From contig JACQAZ010000004.1 in NCBI GenBank assembly GCA_016194705.1, positions 186,001 to 250,000 on the forward strand: a stretch of DNA of 64,000 nucleotides, written 5' to 3'. Shown one piece after another: positions 51,860 to 59,940 of this stretch. Position numbers and translations under genes: made by a program. The notes below the pieces were generated by a model. It did not search any database. It saw only the letters and a program-made list of their open reading frames with translations, and had not been told where the DNA came from. Every line of letters begins with the position of its first letter. The first letter of the stretch is position 1. Source of the DNA: Elusimicrobiota bacterium (GTDB lineage: Bacteria; Elusimicrobiota; Elusimicrobia; UBA1565; UBA9628).

Positions 51860-52575
51860 GGCGCGAGCCGAAACTCTGCGATAGGGAGAGAGCGCGCGTC
51901 GTCGAGGTCTTCTCGTCCTTGCAGGGCGAGGGCGTGCGCCTGGGCGAGCGCCAGATCTTCGTGCGTCTGGGCGGCTGCAACCTGCACTGCGACTACTGCG
52001 ACGAGCCCGACACGATACCGATTCCCTCGGGCAAGCTCTGGAGCGCCGAGAAGCTCAAGCGCGAAATCCGCGCGCTGGCGAAGTCTCAGCCGCATGAAGC
52101 GGTGTCCTGGACCGGCGGCGAGCCGCTGCTGCACGCGGCCTTCCTGGAGCCCATGATGCGCTGGGCGCGCGAACAGGGCTTCAAGAACTACCTCGAGACC
52201 AACGGCACGCGCGTGCAGGCCCTGCGCCGGCTCGCCCCGCTTTGCGACACGGTGGCCATGGACATCAAGCTGCCCTCGGCGACTGGCCGCGAGACCTGGT
52301 CCGAGCACCTCGAATTCCTGCGCGTGGCCCCCGAGAAGACCTTCGCGAAGGTCGTGCTGACCTCCAAGACCACCGAGTTCGAGATGCGCCAGGTCATCCG
52401 GCTGATGCAGGAGGTGTCGACGAACATCGTCCTGGTCCTGCAGCCGTCGACTCCGTTTGCGGGCGTGGAGTCCGTCGAGCCCGCGCAATGCCTCAAGTAC
52501 CTGCGCCAGGCGCAGGCCCTGCTCAAGGACGTGCGCCTGATCCCGCAATGGCATCCGGTCTGGGACCTCCCTTGA
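51856..52575 (+). CDS. queE: 7-carboxy-7-deazaguanine synthase (radical SAM)
   Basis: 239 residues from ATG 51856. Substrate-side motif VVEVFSSLQGEGVRLGERQIFVRLGGCNLHCDYCDE includes the cluster CNLHCDYC (CxxxCxxC) near residue 40. SWTGGEPLLH is the SAM strand and ETNGT the conserved QueE segment. It makes 7-carboxy-7-deazaguanine from 6-carboxytetrahydropterin, directly before QueC. The TTGA junction couples it to the next gene, which is unrelated. Confidence 0.93.
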   Translation: MRREPKLCDRERARVVEVFSSLQGEGVRLGERQIFVRLGGCNLHCDYCDEPDTIPIPSGKLWSAEKLKREIRALAKSQPHEAVSWTGGEPLLHAAFLEPMMRWAREQGFKNYLETNGTRVQALRRLAPLCDTVAMDIKLPSATGRETWSEHLEFLRVAPEKTFAKVVLTSKTTEFEMRQVIRLMQEVSTNIVLVLQPSTPFAGVESVEPAQCLKYLRQAQALLKDVRLIPQWHPVWDLP

Positions 52576-54188
52576 TCCCGTCTTCGCCGCGCGAGCGCTA
52601 TTTTCCCGCGGCGGCTTTCTTGCTGGCTTTTCTCGCGTTTCTCCCGGCGCTGCGCGCGGGCTTCGTCTGGGACGACTCGGCGAACCTGATCCTCAATCAC
52701 GCCTACCGCGGGCTCGACGCGCGGCATCTGCGCTGGATGTTCACGACCTTCTACAGGGGACCTTACCAGCCTCTGGCGTGGCTGAGCCTCGGGCTCGACT
52801 CCAAGCTCTGGGGCATGAGGCCCTGGGGCTTCCACCTGACGAGCATGCTCCTGCACTCTCTCAACGGAGCGCTTTTCTTCGGCCTGAGCCGCGAGCTCTT
52901 GCGGCGCGCGCTGCCCGACTGCCCGCCCGAGGAGCTCGGCTGGGGCGCGTTGGCGGCCGCCCTGTTCTTCGCGCTGCACCCCCTGCGCGCCGAGCCGGTC
53001 GCCTTGGTCACCGAGCGGCGCGACGTGCTGGCCGGCGCCTTCGCGCTGCTCTCTACTTTGGCCTACCTGAGGCGGCGGCTGCGTTGGGCCTTCGGGCTCT
53101 ACGGCCGCTGCCTCCTTTCGAATGCTTCGGGGGCGGCATTGCCGGCGGCGTGGCTTGCCGTCGACTTCTTTCCCTGCGACCGCCTGCGCTCGCGCTCGGA
53201 CTGGAGGGCGGCGCTCGGCGAGAAGATGCCGTTTTTCGCGCCGGCATTGCTGGCCGCTCTGTTGGCCGTGTTCGGCCAGCTCAAGGCGGGCAGCCTCAAG
53301 GGCCTCGAGGAGCGCGGCGCGGCTTCGCACCTGGCGCAGGCGGTCGTGGGACTGGGTTTCTGCATGCAAAAGACCCTTTGGCCTTCGAAGCTGTCTCCTC
53401 TCTATGTCCTGCCCGCCGATCTTTCCTTCTTCTCGCCGCGAGTGTGGGGTTCGGCGGCTTTGCTCGCGGCCGCTGCCTTCGCGCTGAGGCTTGCGAGGGT
53501 CCCCGGCCGCGCCCAGGAGGCGCTCTGGGCCTATTATGCCGCAAGCTTGCTGCCGGTTCTGGGACTGCTGCAGAACGGTCCGCAGCTGGCGGACGACCGC
53601 TGCAGCTACCTCGCGACTTTGGGCTGGGCCTTGCTTGCCGGCGCGGCCATCAGTCAAGGCGCGCGCCTGCGGCCGCGGCTGACCGTGCTGGCGGCAGTCT
53701 CGCTGTTGGCGGTCTTGGGGGCGCTGAGCTGGCGGCAGGCCCGCGTGTGGCGCGACGACGACTCGCTCTGGGCCTCGGCGCTCAAGGCCGAGCCCGCCTC
53801 GGTGCCCGCGCGGATCAATTACGGCCTCGCTTTGGCCGGCAAGCGCCGTCTCTACGAGGCCCTGGCCGTCTACGAGGAGGCGCAAGTCCTGGCCCCCGAC
53901 AACGCGGCCCTCTGGACGTACCATGGCTGGACCCTGCTCGAGCTCAAGCGCTATCCCGAGGCCGAAGAGGCCCTGCGCCATGCCGCGGCCCTGGACCCCG
54001 AGGCGGCCTTGGTCCGCACCTATTTGGGCGCTGCTTTGGCGGGCCAGGGGCGCGTCGAGGAGGCTTTGGTCGAGCTGCGCCGCGCCGCCGAGCTTGATCC
54101 CAATTCGGAGCTCGCGCGGGGGAACCTCGAGGCGGGCCTGCAGGCGCTGGCGGCCAAGAAAAACGCCCAAAAAGGGGGCGAAAAGTAA
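52572..54188 (+). CDS. TMTC-like membrane glycosyltransferase with C-terminal TPR repeats
   Basis: 538 residues from TTG 52572 (TTGA junction). The N-terminal loop AGFVWDDSANLILNHAYRG has the Asp-Asp of TMTC/GT-C enzymes; ALHPLRAEPVALVTERRDVLAG is the second loop, matching the HPVHVEAVA-type motif with ERRDVL. About ten helices reach residue 385. TPR units follow (ARINYGLALAGKRRLYEALAVYEEA, AALWTYHGWTLLELKRYPEAEE, TYLGAALAGQGRVEEALVEL). Eukaryotic TMTCs are protein O-mannosyltransferases; a similar role on exported proteins is plausible here. Confidence 0.78.
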   Translation: MIPSSPRERYFPAAAFLLAFLAFLPALRAGFVWDDSANLILNHAYRGLDARHLRWMFTTFYRGPYQPLAWLSLGLDSKLWGMRPWGFHLTSMLLHSLNGALFFGLSRELLRRALPDCPPEELGWGALAAALFFALHPLRAEPVALVTERRDVLAGAFALLSTLAYLRRRLRWAFGLYGRCLLSNASGAALPAAWLAVDFFPCDRLRSRSDWRAALGEKMPFFAPALLAALLAVFGQLKAGSLKGLEERGAASHLAQAVVGLGFCMQKTLWPSKLSPLYVLPADLSFFSPRVWGSAALLAAAAFALRLARVPGRAQEALWAYYAASLLPVLGLLQNGPQLADDRCSYLATLGWALLAGAAISQGARLRPRLTVLAAVSLLAVLGALSWRQARVWRDDDSLWASALKAEPASVPARINYGLALAGKRRLYEALAVYEEAQVLAPDNAALWTYHGWTLLELKRYPEAEEALRHAAALDPEAALVRTYLGAALAGQGRVEEALVELRRAAELDPNSELARGNLEAGLQALAAKKNAQKGGEK

Positions 54189-54190
54189 GA

Positions 54191-54274
54191 GGCCTCGAGG
54201 CAAGCGTCGTTCAATCGACTGCCTCGAGGCCCCAAACCCACCAGGAGCCGCGCCGTCAAATTCTCCGGGCTCCT
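54191..54274. repeat. Two consecutive inverted repeats (hairpins) between 52572 gene and FAR gene
   Basis: First: GGCCTCGAGGCA (54191-54202) and TGCCTCGAGGCC (54220-54231), exact 12-bp arms; the loop holds a further GTCG/CGAC stem. Second: AGGAGCC (54243-54249) and GGCTCCT (54268-54274). It begins 2 nt after the stop codon. A terminator or processed 3' end is likely, but there is no T-tract. The rest of 54189-54379 shows only the -10 box at 54365. Confidence 0.65.
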
Positions 54275-54364
54275 TCAATCCCAGTATAGCAGGACCTCGG
54301 CCAAAGTCAAGACCCCAAAAGGGCCCTGGTCTCGACGGAGTTAGGCTGCCGCCCCCATTTTTGC

Positions 54365-54370
54365 TAAAGT
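54365..54370 (+). promoter_or_regulatory. -10 element before the fatty acyl reductase-acyltransferase gene
   Basis: TAAAGT ends 9 nt before ATG 54380; leader of about 3 nt. No clear -35. Confidence 0.4.
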
Positions 54371-54379
54371 GGATGTCCC

Positions 54380-56671
54380 ATGAGCCCGCGGAGCGATTTC
54401 AGCCTGACCGCAGCGTTGGACGGCCGCCGTCTGCTCGTGACCGGCTCGACCGGCTTCATCGGCAAAGTCTTCCTGTCGATGCTGCTAGACCGCTGCCAGG
54501 GCGTCGGCAAAGTCTATGTTCTCGTGCGGCCGCGCCCGGGCCGCGAGCCCGAGGAGCGCTTCTTCGACACGGTCAACGGTTCGCCGGCTTTCGCGGCCCT
54601 GCGCGAGAAGCACGGCGACGGCTTTGAGGCCTTCCTGCGCGGCAAGGTCGAGGTCTTGAAGGGCGACGCGACCGAAGCTGATTTTGGGCTGACCGCTTCG
54701 CAAGTTGAGACGCTCAAAGGCAAAGTCGACGCGGTACTCAACATCGCGGGCCTGGTCGCGATGAGCCCGGCGCTGGACGACTCTTTGCGCATCAACGCCC
54801 ACGGCGCACGCTACGGCGCTCAGCTCGCGCTCGCGCTTGGCGCCAAGCTCGTGCACATGTCGACGGCCTACGTGGCGGGCCTGCGCGCGGGCGAGGTCCA
54901 TGAGAGCGAGGCGGTGGCGGGCTACTCGCCCAAAGGTCAAGCGTTCTCGGCCGCTGACGAGCTTGCGGCCTGCGGCGAGTTCGCCGAGGCGCTCGAGGCG
55001 CGCGCCTCGGGCGAGATGATGGTCACCTTCCGGGACTGGGCGGCGGCGCGGCTCAAAGAAAAGGGCCGGCCGATCACGCCGAAGGCGGTGGAGGCCGGCG
55101 CCCAGCGCCAGGCCAAGCGCTGGATCGACGAACAGCTCGTCCTGGAGGGCCGCCGCCGCGCTCTCGCCTGGGGCTGGCCCAACACCTATTGCTTCACCAA
55201 GGCGATCGGCGAACAGCTGATCGCCGCCGCGCCGGGCCTCGACTATACGATCGTCCGTCCATCTGTCGTCGAGAGCTCGATGCGCTATCCCTTTCCGGGC
55301 TGGAACGAGGGGCTGACCACCAGCGCGCCCATGATCCTGGCGATGTGCACGGGCCATCACCTGTGGCCGGCGCATCCCACGGCGCCGCTGGACATTGTCC
55401 CGGTGGATCTCGTGGCCTCCTCGACGATCGCCGCCACGGCGGCGCTTCTGGCGGGCCGCCATCGCCGGATCTATCACCAGGGCTCATCCCTGGTCAACCC
55501 CTTCCCCGTGACCCGCATCATGCGCCACATCGGCCAGTACCGCCGGCGCCACTACAAGGACCACGCCCCCGACGCCTTGTGGGCGCATTGGCTTTGGACG
55601 CGCCTGGGCGTCTTCACGGTCTCGGAAAGGGCCTACCGGCGCTGGGGCGTGCCGATGTACCGAGGGGTCATCGGGCGGCTCTCGAAGCTGCTCGGCGAGC
55701 CCAAGGTTCTCTCGAAGCTCGAGCGCGAGCTCGGCCAGGTCGAGCATGTCGTCGACACCTTCCTGCCGTTCATCCACGACATCGACTGCGTGTTCCGGAC
55801 CGACGGCATGCGCGAGCTCTACGCGGCGCTGCCCGCGGCCGAAAAGGAGCTGCTGCCGTGGGACCCCGAGAACATCGACTGGCGGGGCTATTGGTTCGAC
55901 ATCCACACCGAGGGCCTGCGGCGCTGGGTCTTCCCCGGATTTCCGGGCCGCAACGGCGGCCCCTTGAACCCCTCCAATCTTCCGGTCCTCAACAAGATCA
56001 TGCGCTCGGCGCTCGACATCGGGCATCAAGTGCTTTATGGGACGCTGTTCAAGACCACCGTCGTCGGAGCGCAGAACGTCCCCAACGCGCCGGGATTTAT
56101 CGTGGCCGCCAATCACGCGAGCCACTTGGACATGGGCCTCATCAAATACGCGCTCGGTCCCTCGGGGCGCGATCTCGTCGCGATGGCGGCCAAGGACTAT
56201 TTCTTCAAGAACCCGGCGCTGGGCTATTTCTTCAGCCACTACACCAACCTCCTGCCCATCGGGCGGGGCCGCGGCGTCAAAGACTCGCTGGCCGCGGCGG
56301 GGCGGATATTGAAGAAGGGGAGGTCGCTTCTGATCTTCCCCGAGGCCACGCGCTCGCTGACGGGGCAGATCGCGTCTTTTAAGCCGACGGTCGGGTATCT
56401 CGCTTTGCAGAGCAAGGCGGATGTCCTGCCGGCCTGCGTGCGCGGGACTTACCGTGCTCTGCCCAAGGGGAGCGTCCTGCCGCGCGACCGGCGACTGGCC
56501 GCGCATCTGGGAAAGACGTTGACGTATTCCGAACTGCACAAGCAGACCAAGCACCTTCCTCCCAAGGAGGCCTACCGCGCGGCGACCAATTTGATCGAGT
56601 CCGCCGTGCGCGCGCTGGAAAACGAATCAGCGAAGGCCGCCGAGGCCCGATGGGCCGACCGCTCGCGCTGA
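54380..56671 (+). CDS. Fatty acyl-CoA reductase (alcohol-forming) fused to PlsC-type acyltransferase
   Basis: 763 residues. Residues 15-420 are a FAR/Male-sterile domain: LVTGSTGFIGKVFLSMLL, KVYVLVRPRPG, HMSTAYVAG, NTYCFTKAIGEQL with the Tyr/Lys pair, and YTIVRPSVVESSMRYPFPGW. A FAR C-terminal helical region follows. From about residue 555 a PlsC-like domain has AANHASHLD (HX4D near residue 578) and LIFPEATRS. The first domain would reduce a fatty acyl thioester to alcohol with NADPH; the second would acylate a glycerol backbone or DHAP. With the SDR and alkyl-DHAP synthase beside it, ether-lipid synthesis is the best reading. It overlaps the SDR gene by 22 nt. Confidence 0.85.
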   Translation: MSPRSDFSLTAALDGRRLLVTGSTGFIGKVFLSMLLDRCQGVGKVYVLVRPRPGREPEERFFDTVNGSPAFAALREKHGDGFEAFLRGKVEVLKGDATEADFGLTASQVETLKGKVDAVLNIAGLVAMSPALDDSLRINAHGARYGAQLALALGAKLVHMSTAYVAGLRAGEVHESEAVAGYSPKGQAFSAADELAACGEFAEALEARASGEMMVTFRDWAAARLKEKGRPITPKAVEAGAQRQAKRWIDEQLVLEGRRRALAWGWPNTYCFTKAIGEQLIAAAPGLDYTIVRPSVVESSMRYPFPGWNEGLTTSAPMILAMCTGHHLWPAHPTAPLDIVPVDLVASSTIAATAALLAGRHRRIYHQGSSLVNPFPVTRIMRHIGQYRRRHYKDHAPDALWAHWLWTRLGVFTVSERAYRRWGVPMYRGVIGRLSKLLGEPKVLSKLERELGQVEHVVDTFLPFIHDIDCVFRTDGMRELYAALPAAEKELLPWDPENIDWRGYWFDIHTEGLRRWVFPGFPGRNGGPLNPSNLPVLNKIMRSALDIGHQVLYGTLFKTTVVGAQNVPNAPGFIVAANHASHLDMGLIKYALGPSGRDLVAMAAKDYFFKNPALGYFFSHYTNLLPIGRGRGVKDSLAAAGRILKKGRSLLIFPEATRSLTGQIASFKPTVGYLALQSKADVLPACVRGTYRALPKGSVLPRDRRLAAHLGKTLTYSELHKQTKHLPPKEAYRAATNLIESAVRALENESAKAAEARWADRSR

Positions 56672-57510
56672 TCACCGGCGCCTCGTCGGGCATCGGGCGC
56701 GCTTTGGCGCTGCGTTTGGCCCGCGAGGGCTACGATCTCGTGCTGTGGGGGCGCGACGCTCGGGCGCTCGAAGAGACGGCCGGCGAATGCCGCGCATTGG
56801 GCGCCTCGGCCAAGACGGTGTCCAAGGACTTGGCGCTTCCATTGGGGTCCGTCGCGTTTGAGCGGGTGCCGGATCTTTTGGTCAACAACGCCGGCTTCGG
56901 CGTGCATGGCCCGTTCCTGCAGACGCCGCTCGCAAAAGAGCTCGAGCTTCTGCACGTTCAGGCCGACGCGGTGCTCGCGCTCACCAAGGCCGTCCTGCCG
57001 GGCATGGTCGCGCGCGGTTCGGGCACGGTGCTCAATGTGGGCTCGGTCTATTCCTTCACGCCCGTGCCGGACCAGGCGGTATATGGCGCTTCCAAGGCGT
57101 TCTTGCGCTCGCTCACGGATGCGCTCGCCGTGGAGCTTGAGGGAACCGGCGTGAGGGTTCTGGGCTTTTACCCTGGGATCACTCAGACGAAATTTCGCGA
57201 GCGCGCGGGCATGAAGACGGGGAACAATTTGTCGGGGAAGACCGCCGAGGAGATGGCGCAGGCCGCGTTCGAGGCGATCGAGGATGGGAATGTGTGCGCG
57301 GTGCCCGGGGTCTCCAATAAACTTCTCGTCGCGCTGACGAGCCTCGTGTGGGGCACAGGATGGCGGGGATCGTCAAGCGCATCAACAGGATGCGCGGGCT
57401 CGATTCAGCGCGTCCCTAGCGGGACTGCGTGCCGGCGGGCTCGCGCGCGCCTTCCTGATTCGGCTCGGTGGGCTGGGCCCACCCGGCCAGCGGCTCCGGC
57501 CCCGGTATGA
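56650..57510 (+). CDS. Short-chain dehydrogenase, probable acyl/alkyl-DHAP reductase; apparent 3' frameshift
   Basis: As read, 286 residues. Classical SDR: ALITGASSGIGRALALRLA at the N-terminus, LLVNNAGFG near residue 76, SVYSFTPVPDQAVYGASKAF with the Ser/Tyr/Lys triad near residue 130-150. After residue 234 the frame becomes implausible (Ser/Arg/Pro-rich). One extra G in the run at 57350-57353 would restore ...WGHRMAGIVKRINRMRGLD and a TAG at 57417-57419 (256 residues), which would also overlap the convergent gene's stop as elsewhere in this window. I take this as a sequence error or recent mutation. A role in reducing alkyl-DHAP is inferred from the neighbours. Confidence 0.8.
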   Translation: MGRPLALITGASSGIGRALALRLAREGYDLVLWGRDARALEETAGECRALGASAKTVSKDLALPLGSVAFERVPDLLVNNAGFGVHGPFLQTPLAKELELLHVQADAVLALTKAVLPGMVARGSGTVLNVGSVYSFTPVPDQAVYGASKAFLRSLTDALAVELEGTGVRVLGFYPGITQTKFRERAGMKTGNNLSGKTAEEMAQAAFEAIEDGNVCAVPGVSNKLLVALTSLVWGTGWRGSSSASTGCAGSIQRVPSGTACRRARARLPDSARWAGPTRPAAPAPV

Positions 57511-59137
57511 GCTTGCCCGGATTGAAGAGCCCCTCGGGGTCGAGCCCGGATTTGAGCGCCCGCAGGGCCGTGAGCCCCGTCTTCGAGACTTCCTGCTCCA
57601 TCCACGGCCGGTGCTCGGTGCCGACCGCGTGGTGGTGCGTCAGCGCCGCCCCGTTCTTGAGGAAAGTCTCTGTCACGAGCTTCTTGAGCGCGTAGTACTG
57701 CTCAAGTTCCCGGCCCGGCTGCTGCCGGCAGGCGTAGGTGAAATAGAGGCAGGCGCCCGCCTTGTAGGTGTGCGAAAGATGGCAGCCGATGAATCCCGGC
57801 GTGCCGTCAGCGGCGAATTTGGCGTTCATCGTCTCGCGAACCTTCGTATATAAAGGAAGAACGTTGGCCCACGGGGTCGAGGTCTCGGCCACGTCGCAGA
57901 GTATGCCCCGGTCCATCACGAAGTCGCGCAGGTACGGCAAATTGAACTTGTCCTTCTGCCAGACCGCGCCGACCTCGAGCCCCAAATCGAAGCCCTTGTG
58001 CTTCTTGATAATGGCCAGCGCCTCGTCGCGCGTGCGCCGGACGTTGAGCTTCTCGCCCTCGACGCCCAGGATCATGATCGCCGGAAAGTGATAGCCTCGG
58101 GCCTTGAGGATCTTCTTGAACTGGTTCTGTATGAAGCCTTTGAGCCCGGTCGTCGGGGCTTTCATATTGAAGGCAAGCTCGGTCTCGAAGGTGTCCTGCA
58201 GACGGATCAGGCTCGGGTGCCGGTCGGAGTTCAGGCAGTCCTCGATGGCGGCAAGGCCGTCCTCGAAGGTCGGAAACAAGATCCCCCGGTAGTCGCGCGC
58301 CGCCGGGAAGGCGTGCACGCGCATCGTGCATTCCGTGATGACGCCAAGCGTGCCTTCGGAGCCCGCCATGAGCCGGTTTAAATCGGGGCCGGCCGATGAG
58401 GCCGGCACGGTCCGGGTCGTCAGCGTGCCCTGCGGGGTGACCATTTTCAAGGCCACGACCATGTCTTCGATCTTCCCATACGCGTCGGACTGCATGCCGG
58501 CCGAGCGCGTGGCGATCCAGCCCCCCAGCGTCGAAAACTCGAAAGAGTCCGGGAAATGGCCCAAGGAATACCCCTTGGCCTGCAAATCGGCTTCGAGCTT
58601 CGGGCCCAAGGAGCCGGCCTCGATGACCGCGATGTTCGAGCGTGGATCGAGCGACAGCAGGCGATTCATGCGCGCCAGAGAAAGCGTGACGACCATCCGG
58701 CCGGTCTCTTTGGGATTGACGCCCCCGACGATATTGGTGCCGCCGCCAAACGGGATGACGCTCACGCCATGCTCGCAGGCGAGTGCTACGATCTTCTCGA
58801 CCTCATCGTGGCTCTCGGGGAAGACCACCAGATCCGGCGCGCGGCGTATGATGCCGCGTCTTGCGTAGAACAAATCGGGATAGCTCTTGCCGTAGCTGTG
58901 GTCGAGCCTGACGTCCTCGTCGCCGGCGATTTGGTTTTGGCTCAGCGCGGTTTTGAGGCCCCGCAGAAAGCTTTCGTTGCGCACGGGCTCGGGCATGCGC
59001 ACGGAGTCGCGCGACACGGGCGGGTTCTCGCGCATTTCCCGCACGTCCAGCGTCTTGGCGATCCAGGGCCACAAGTTGGGCTTGTGCTCGATCGAGAAAC
59101 TGATCTTCGGGTCGCCCCAGCCCCACCATTTCATCAT
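57416..59137 (-). CDS. Alkyldihydroxyacetonephosphate synthase (FAD-linked, AGPS-like)
   Basis: 573 residues from ATG 59137 (a second ATG follows at 59134). The N-terminal KWWGWGDPK is the AGPS opening motif. The FAD domain has VIPFGGGTNIVGG near residue 130, FPDSFEFSTLGGWIATRSAG, and MAGSEGTLGVITE. The cap and C-terminus carry ETSTPWANVLPLY, SHTYKAGACLYFTY with the tyrosine region, and HHHAVGTEHRPWM with the His triplet, all characteristic of alkyl-DHAP synthase and unlike glycolate or D-lactate oxidases. It exchanges the acyl chain of acyl-DHAP for a fatty alcohol, forming the ether bond. It is convergent with the SDR gene. Confidence 0.9.
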   Translation of the reverse strand: MMKWWGWGDPKISFSIEHKPNLWPWIAKTLDVREMRENPPVSRDSVRMPEPVRNESFLRGLKTALSQNQIAGDEDVRLDHSYGKSYPDLFYARRGIIRRAPDLVVFPESHDEVEKIVALACEHGVSVIPFGGGTNIVGGVNPKETGRMVVTLSLARMNRLLSLDPRSNIAVIEAGSLGPKLEADLQAKGYSLGHFPDSFEFSTLGGWIATRSAGMQSDAYGKIEDMVVALKMVTPQGTLTTRTVPASSAGPDLNRLMAGSEGTLGVITECTMRVHAFPAARDYRGILFPTFEDGLAAIEDCLNSDRHPSLIRLQDTFETELAFNMKAPTTGLKGFIQNQFKKILKARGYHFPAIMILGVEGEKLNVRRTRDEALAIIKKHKGFDLGLEVGAVWQKDKFNLPYLRDFVMDRGILCDVAETSTPWANVLPLYTKVRETMNAKFAADGTPGFIGCHLSHTYKAGACLYFTYACRQQPGRELEQYYALKKLVTETFLKNGAALTHHHAVGTEHRPWMEQEVSKTGLTALRALKSGLDPEGLFNPGKLIPGPEPLAGWAQPTEPNQEGAREPAGTQSR

Positions 59138-59143
59138 GCCGTG

Positions 59144-59149
59144 ATTGTA
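59144..59149 (-). promoter_or_regulatory. -10 element at the alkyl-DHAP synthase start
   Basis: On the minus strand TACAAT ends exactly 6 nt before ATG 59137: leaderless arrangement. Confidence 0.55.
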
Positions 59150-59181
59150 GCTAAATTACCGGGTCCTCGACGAGGATTTTG

Positions 59182-59187
59182 TATAAT
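59182..59187 (+). promoter_or_regulatory. Consensus -10 at the start of the small secreted protein gene
   Basis: TATAAT ends exactly 6 nt before ATG 59194. A TTG start at 59179 is excluded because it would overlap this box. Confidence 0.6.
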
Positions 59188-59193
59188 GTCGTC

Positions 59194-59523
59194 ATGGATG
59201 TTCTTCTCGCCCTTCTCCTGCTGATCGCGCCCGCCTTCGCCGCCGAGCCCGCGGCGCTGCTGCCGCCTTCGCCGCCCGCGCGCGGCAAGGCGGCCATCGA
59301 AACCATGACGGAGCTCACGCTCGATATGTCGAAGACGGTCATGTTCCTCGAGAACGGCCAGGCGTATTTCAAGGCGTATGGGAAGGGAACCCACAGCCCG
59401 GCCGAGAACAAGGCCTTCGTCAAATTCCTCGAGGACTACGAGCGGGAGCTCAACAATCTCAAGACCGAGAACGAGACGCTCAAGACCTGGATCGAGAAAA
59501 AATCCGAGCTCAAAGCGCCCTAG
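59194..59523 (+). CDS. Small secreted coiled-coil protein
   Basis: 109 residues. Signal peptide MDVLLALLLLIAPAFAAEP, then a Pro/Ala linker, then a helical stretch. Its end (YERELNNLKTENETLKTWIEKK) shows heptad spacing of Leu and charged residues, so a short coiled coil is likely. No family recognised. The stop overlaps the stop of the convergent membrane protein gene by 4 nt. Confidence 0.7.
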   Translation: MDVLLALLLLIAPAFAAEPAALLPPSPPARGKAAIETMTELTLDMSKTVMFLENGQAYFKAYGKGTHSPAENKAFVKFLEDYERELNNLKTENETLKTWIEKKSELKAP

Positions 59524-59939
59524 CGGCGCGGCTTGCGCGCCAAGGTGTGGACGACCTTGGACAGCACGCGAGGCTGCTGGCGCGGGGGCTGGTAGTCGTT
59601 GATGTCCGCCGCCAAGGAGACGAGATAGAACAAGGACGAAAACACTGAGGCCAGGACGGGCACGACGAGGATCGGGATGGCCCCGTGCTTGACCTTGGCC
59701 TCGAGCTTGAGCGCGACAAAGCCCATGAGCGCCGCGCCCGCGGCCATCATCACGTAGAGCGAATCCTTTCCGACGGTCTCGCGCAGGGGGTCGAGCGCGA
59801 AGGCGGTTCCCGCCAGGGCCGCGAAGCCCACGGTCGTCAGCAGGTCGGCGCGCCGGTACGCGAGCCCGCGGTGCAGGAAGCCCAGCACCGCGCAGTAGAG
59901 GAGCATCAGCCCCAGCGTCGCGCCCGCGATCAGGAGCAT
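59520..59939 (-). CDS. Small four-helix membrane protein of unknown function
   Basis: 139 residues with about four hydrophobic segments (MLLIAGATLGLMLLYCAVLGF; LLTTVGFAALAGTAFAL; SLYVMMAAGAALMGFVAL; IPILVVPVLASVFSSLFYLVSLA). The C-terminus is basic. It starts 1 nt after the mutL stop, so it is the last gene of a mutS-mutL operon. No relation to mismatch repair is evident. Confidence 0.7.
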   Translation of the reverse strand: MLLIAGATLGLMLLYCAVLGFLHRGLAYRRADLLTTVGFAALAGTAFALDPLRETVGKDSLYVMMAAGAALMGFVALKLEAKVKHGAIPILVVPVLASVFSSLFYLVSLAADINDYQPPRQQPRVLSKVVHTLARKPRR

Positions 59940-59940
59940 C

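Noticed and set aside
51203-52575. queC-queE as part of a DNA-modification (Dpd) defence system
   Set aside because: No DpdA-like transglycosylase or associated helicase genes lie nearby; ordinary queuosine synthesis is the simpler reading.
59179-59193. TTG start upstream of the small secreted protein
   Set aside because: It overlaps the TATAAT box, and ATG 59194 gives a clean signal peptide.
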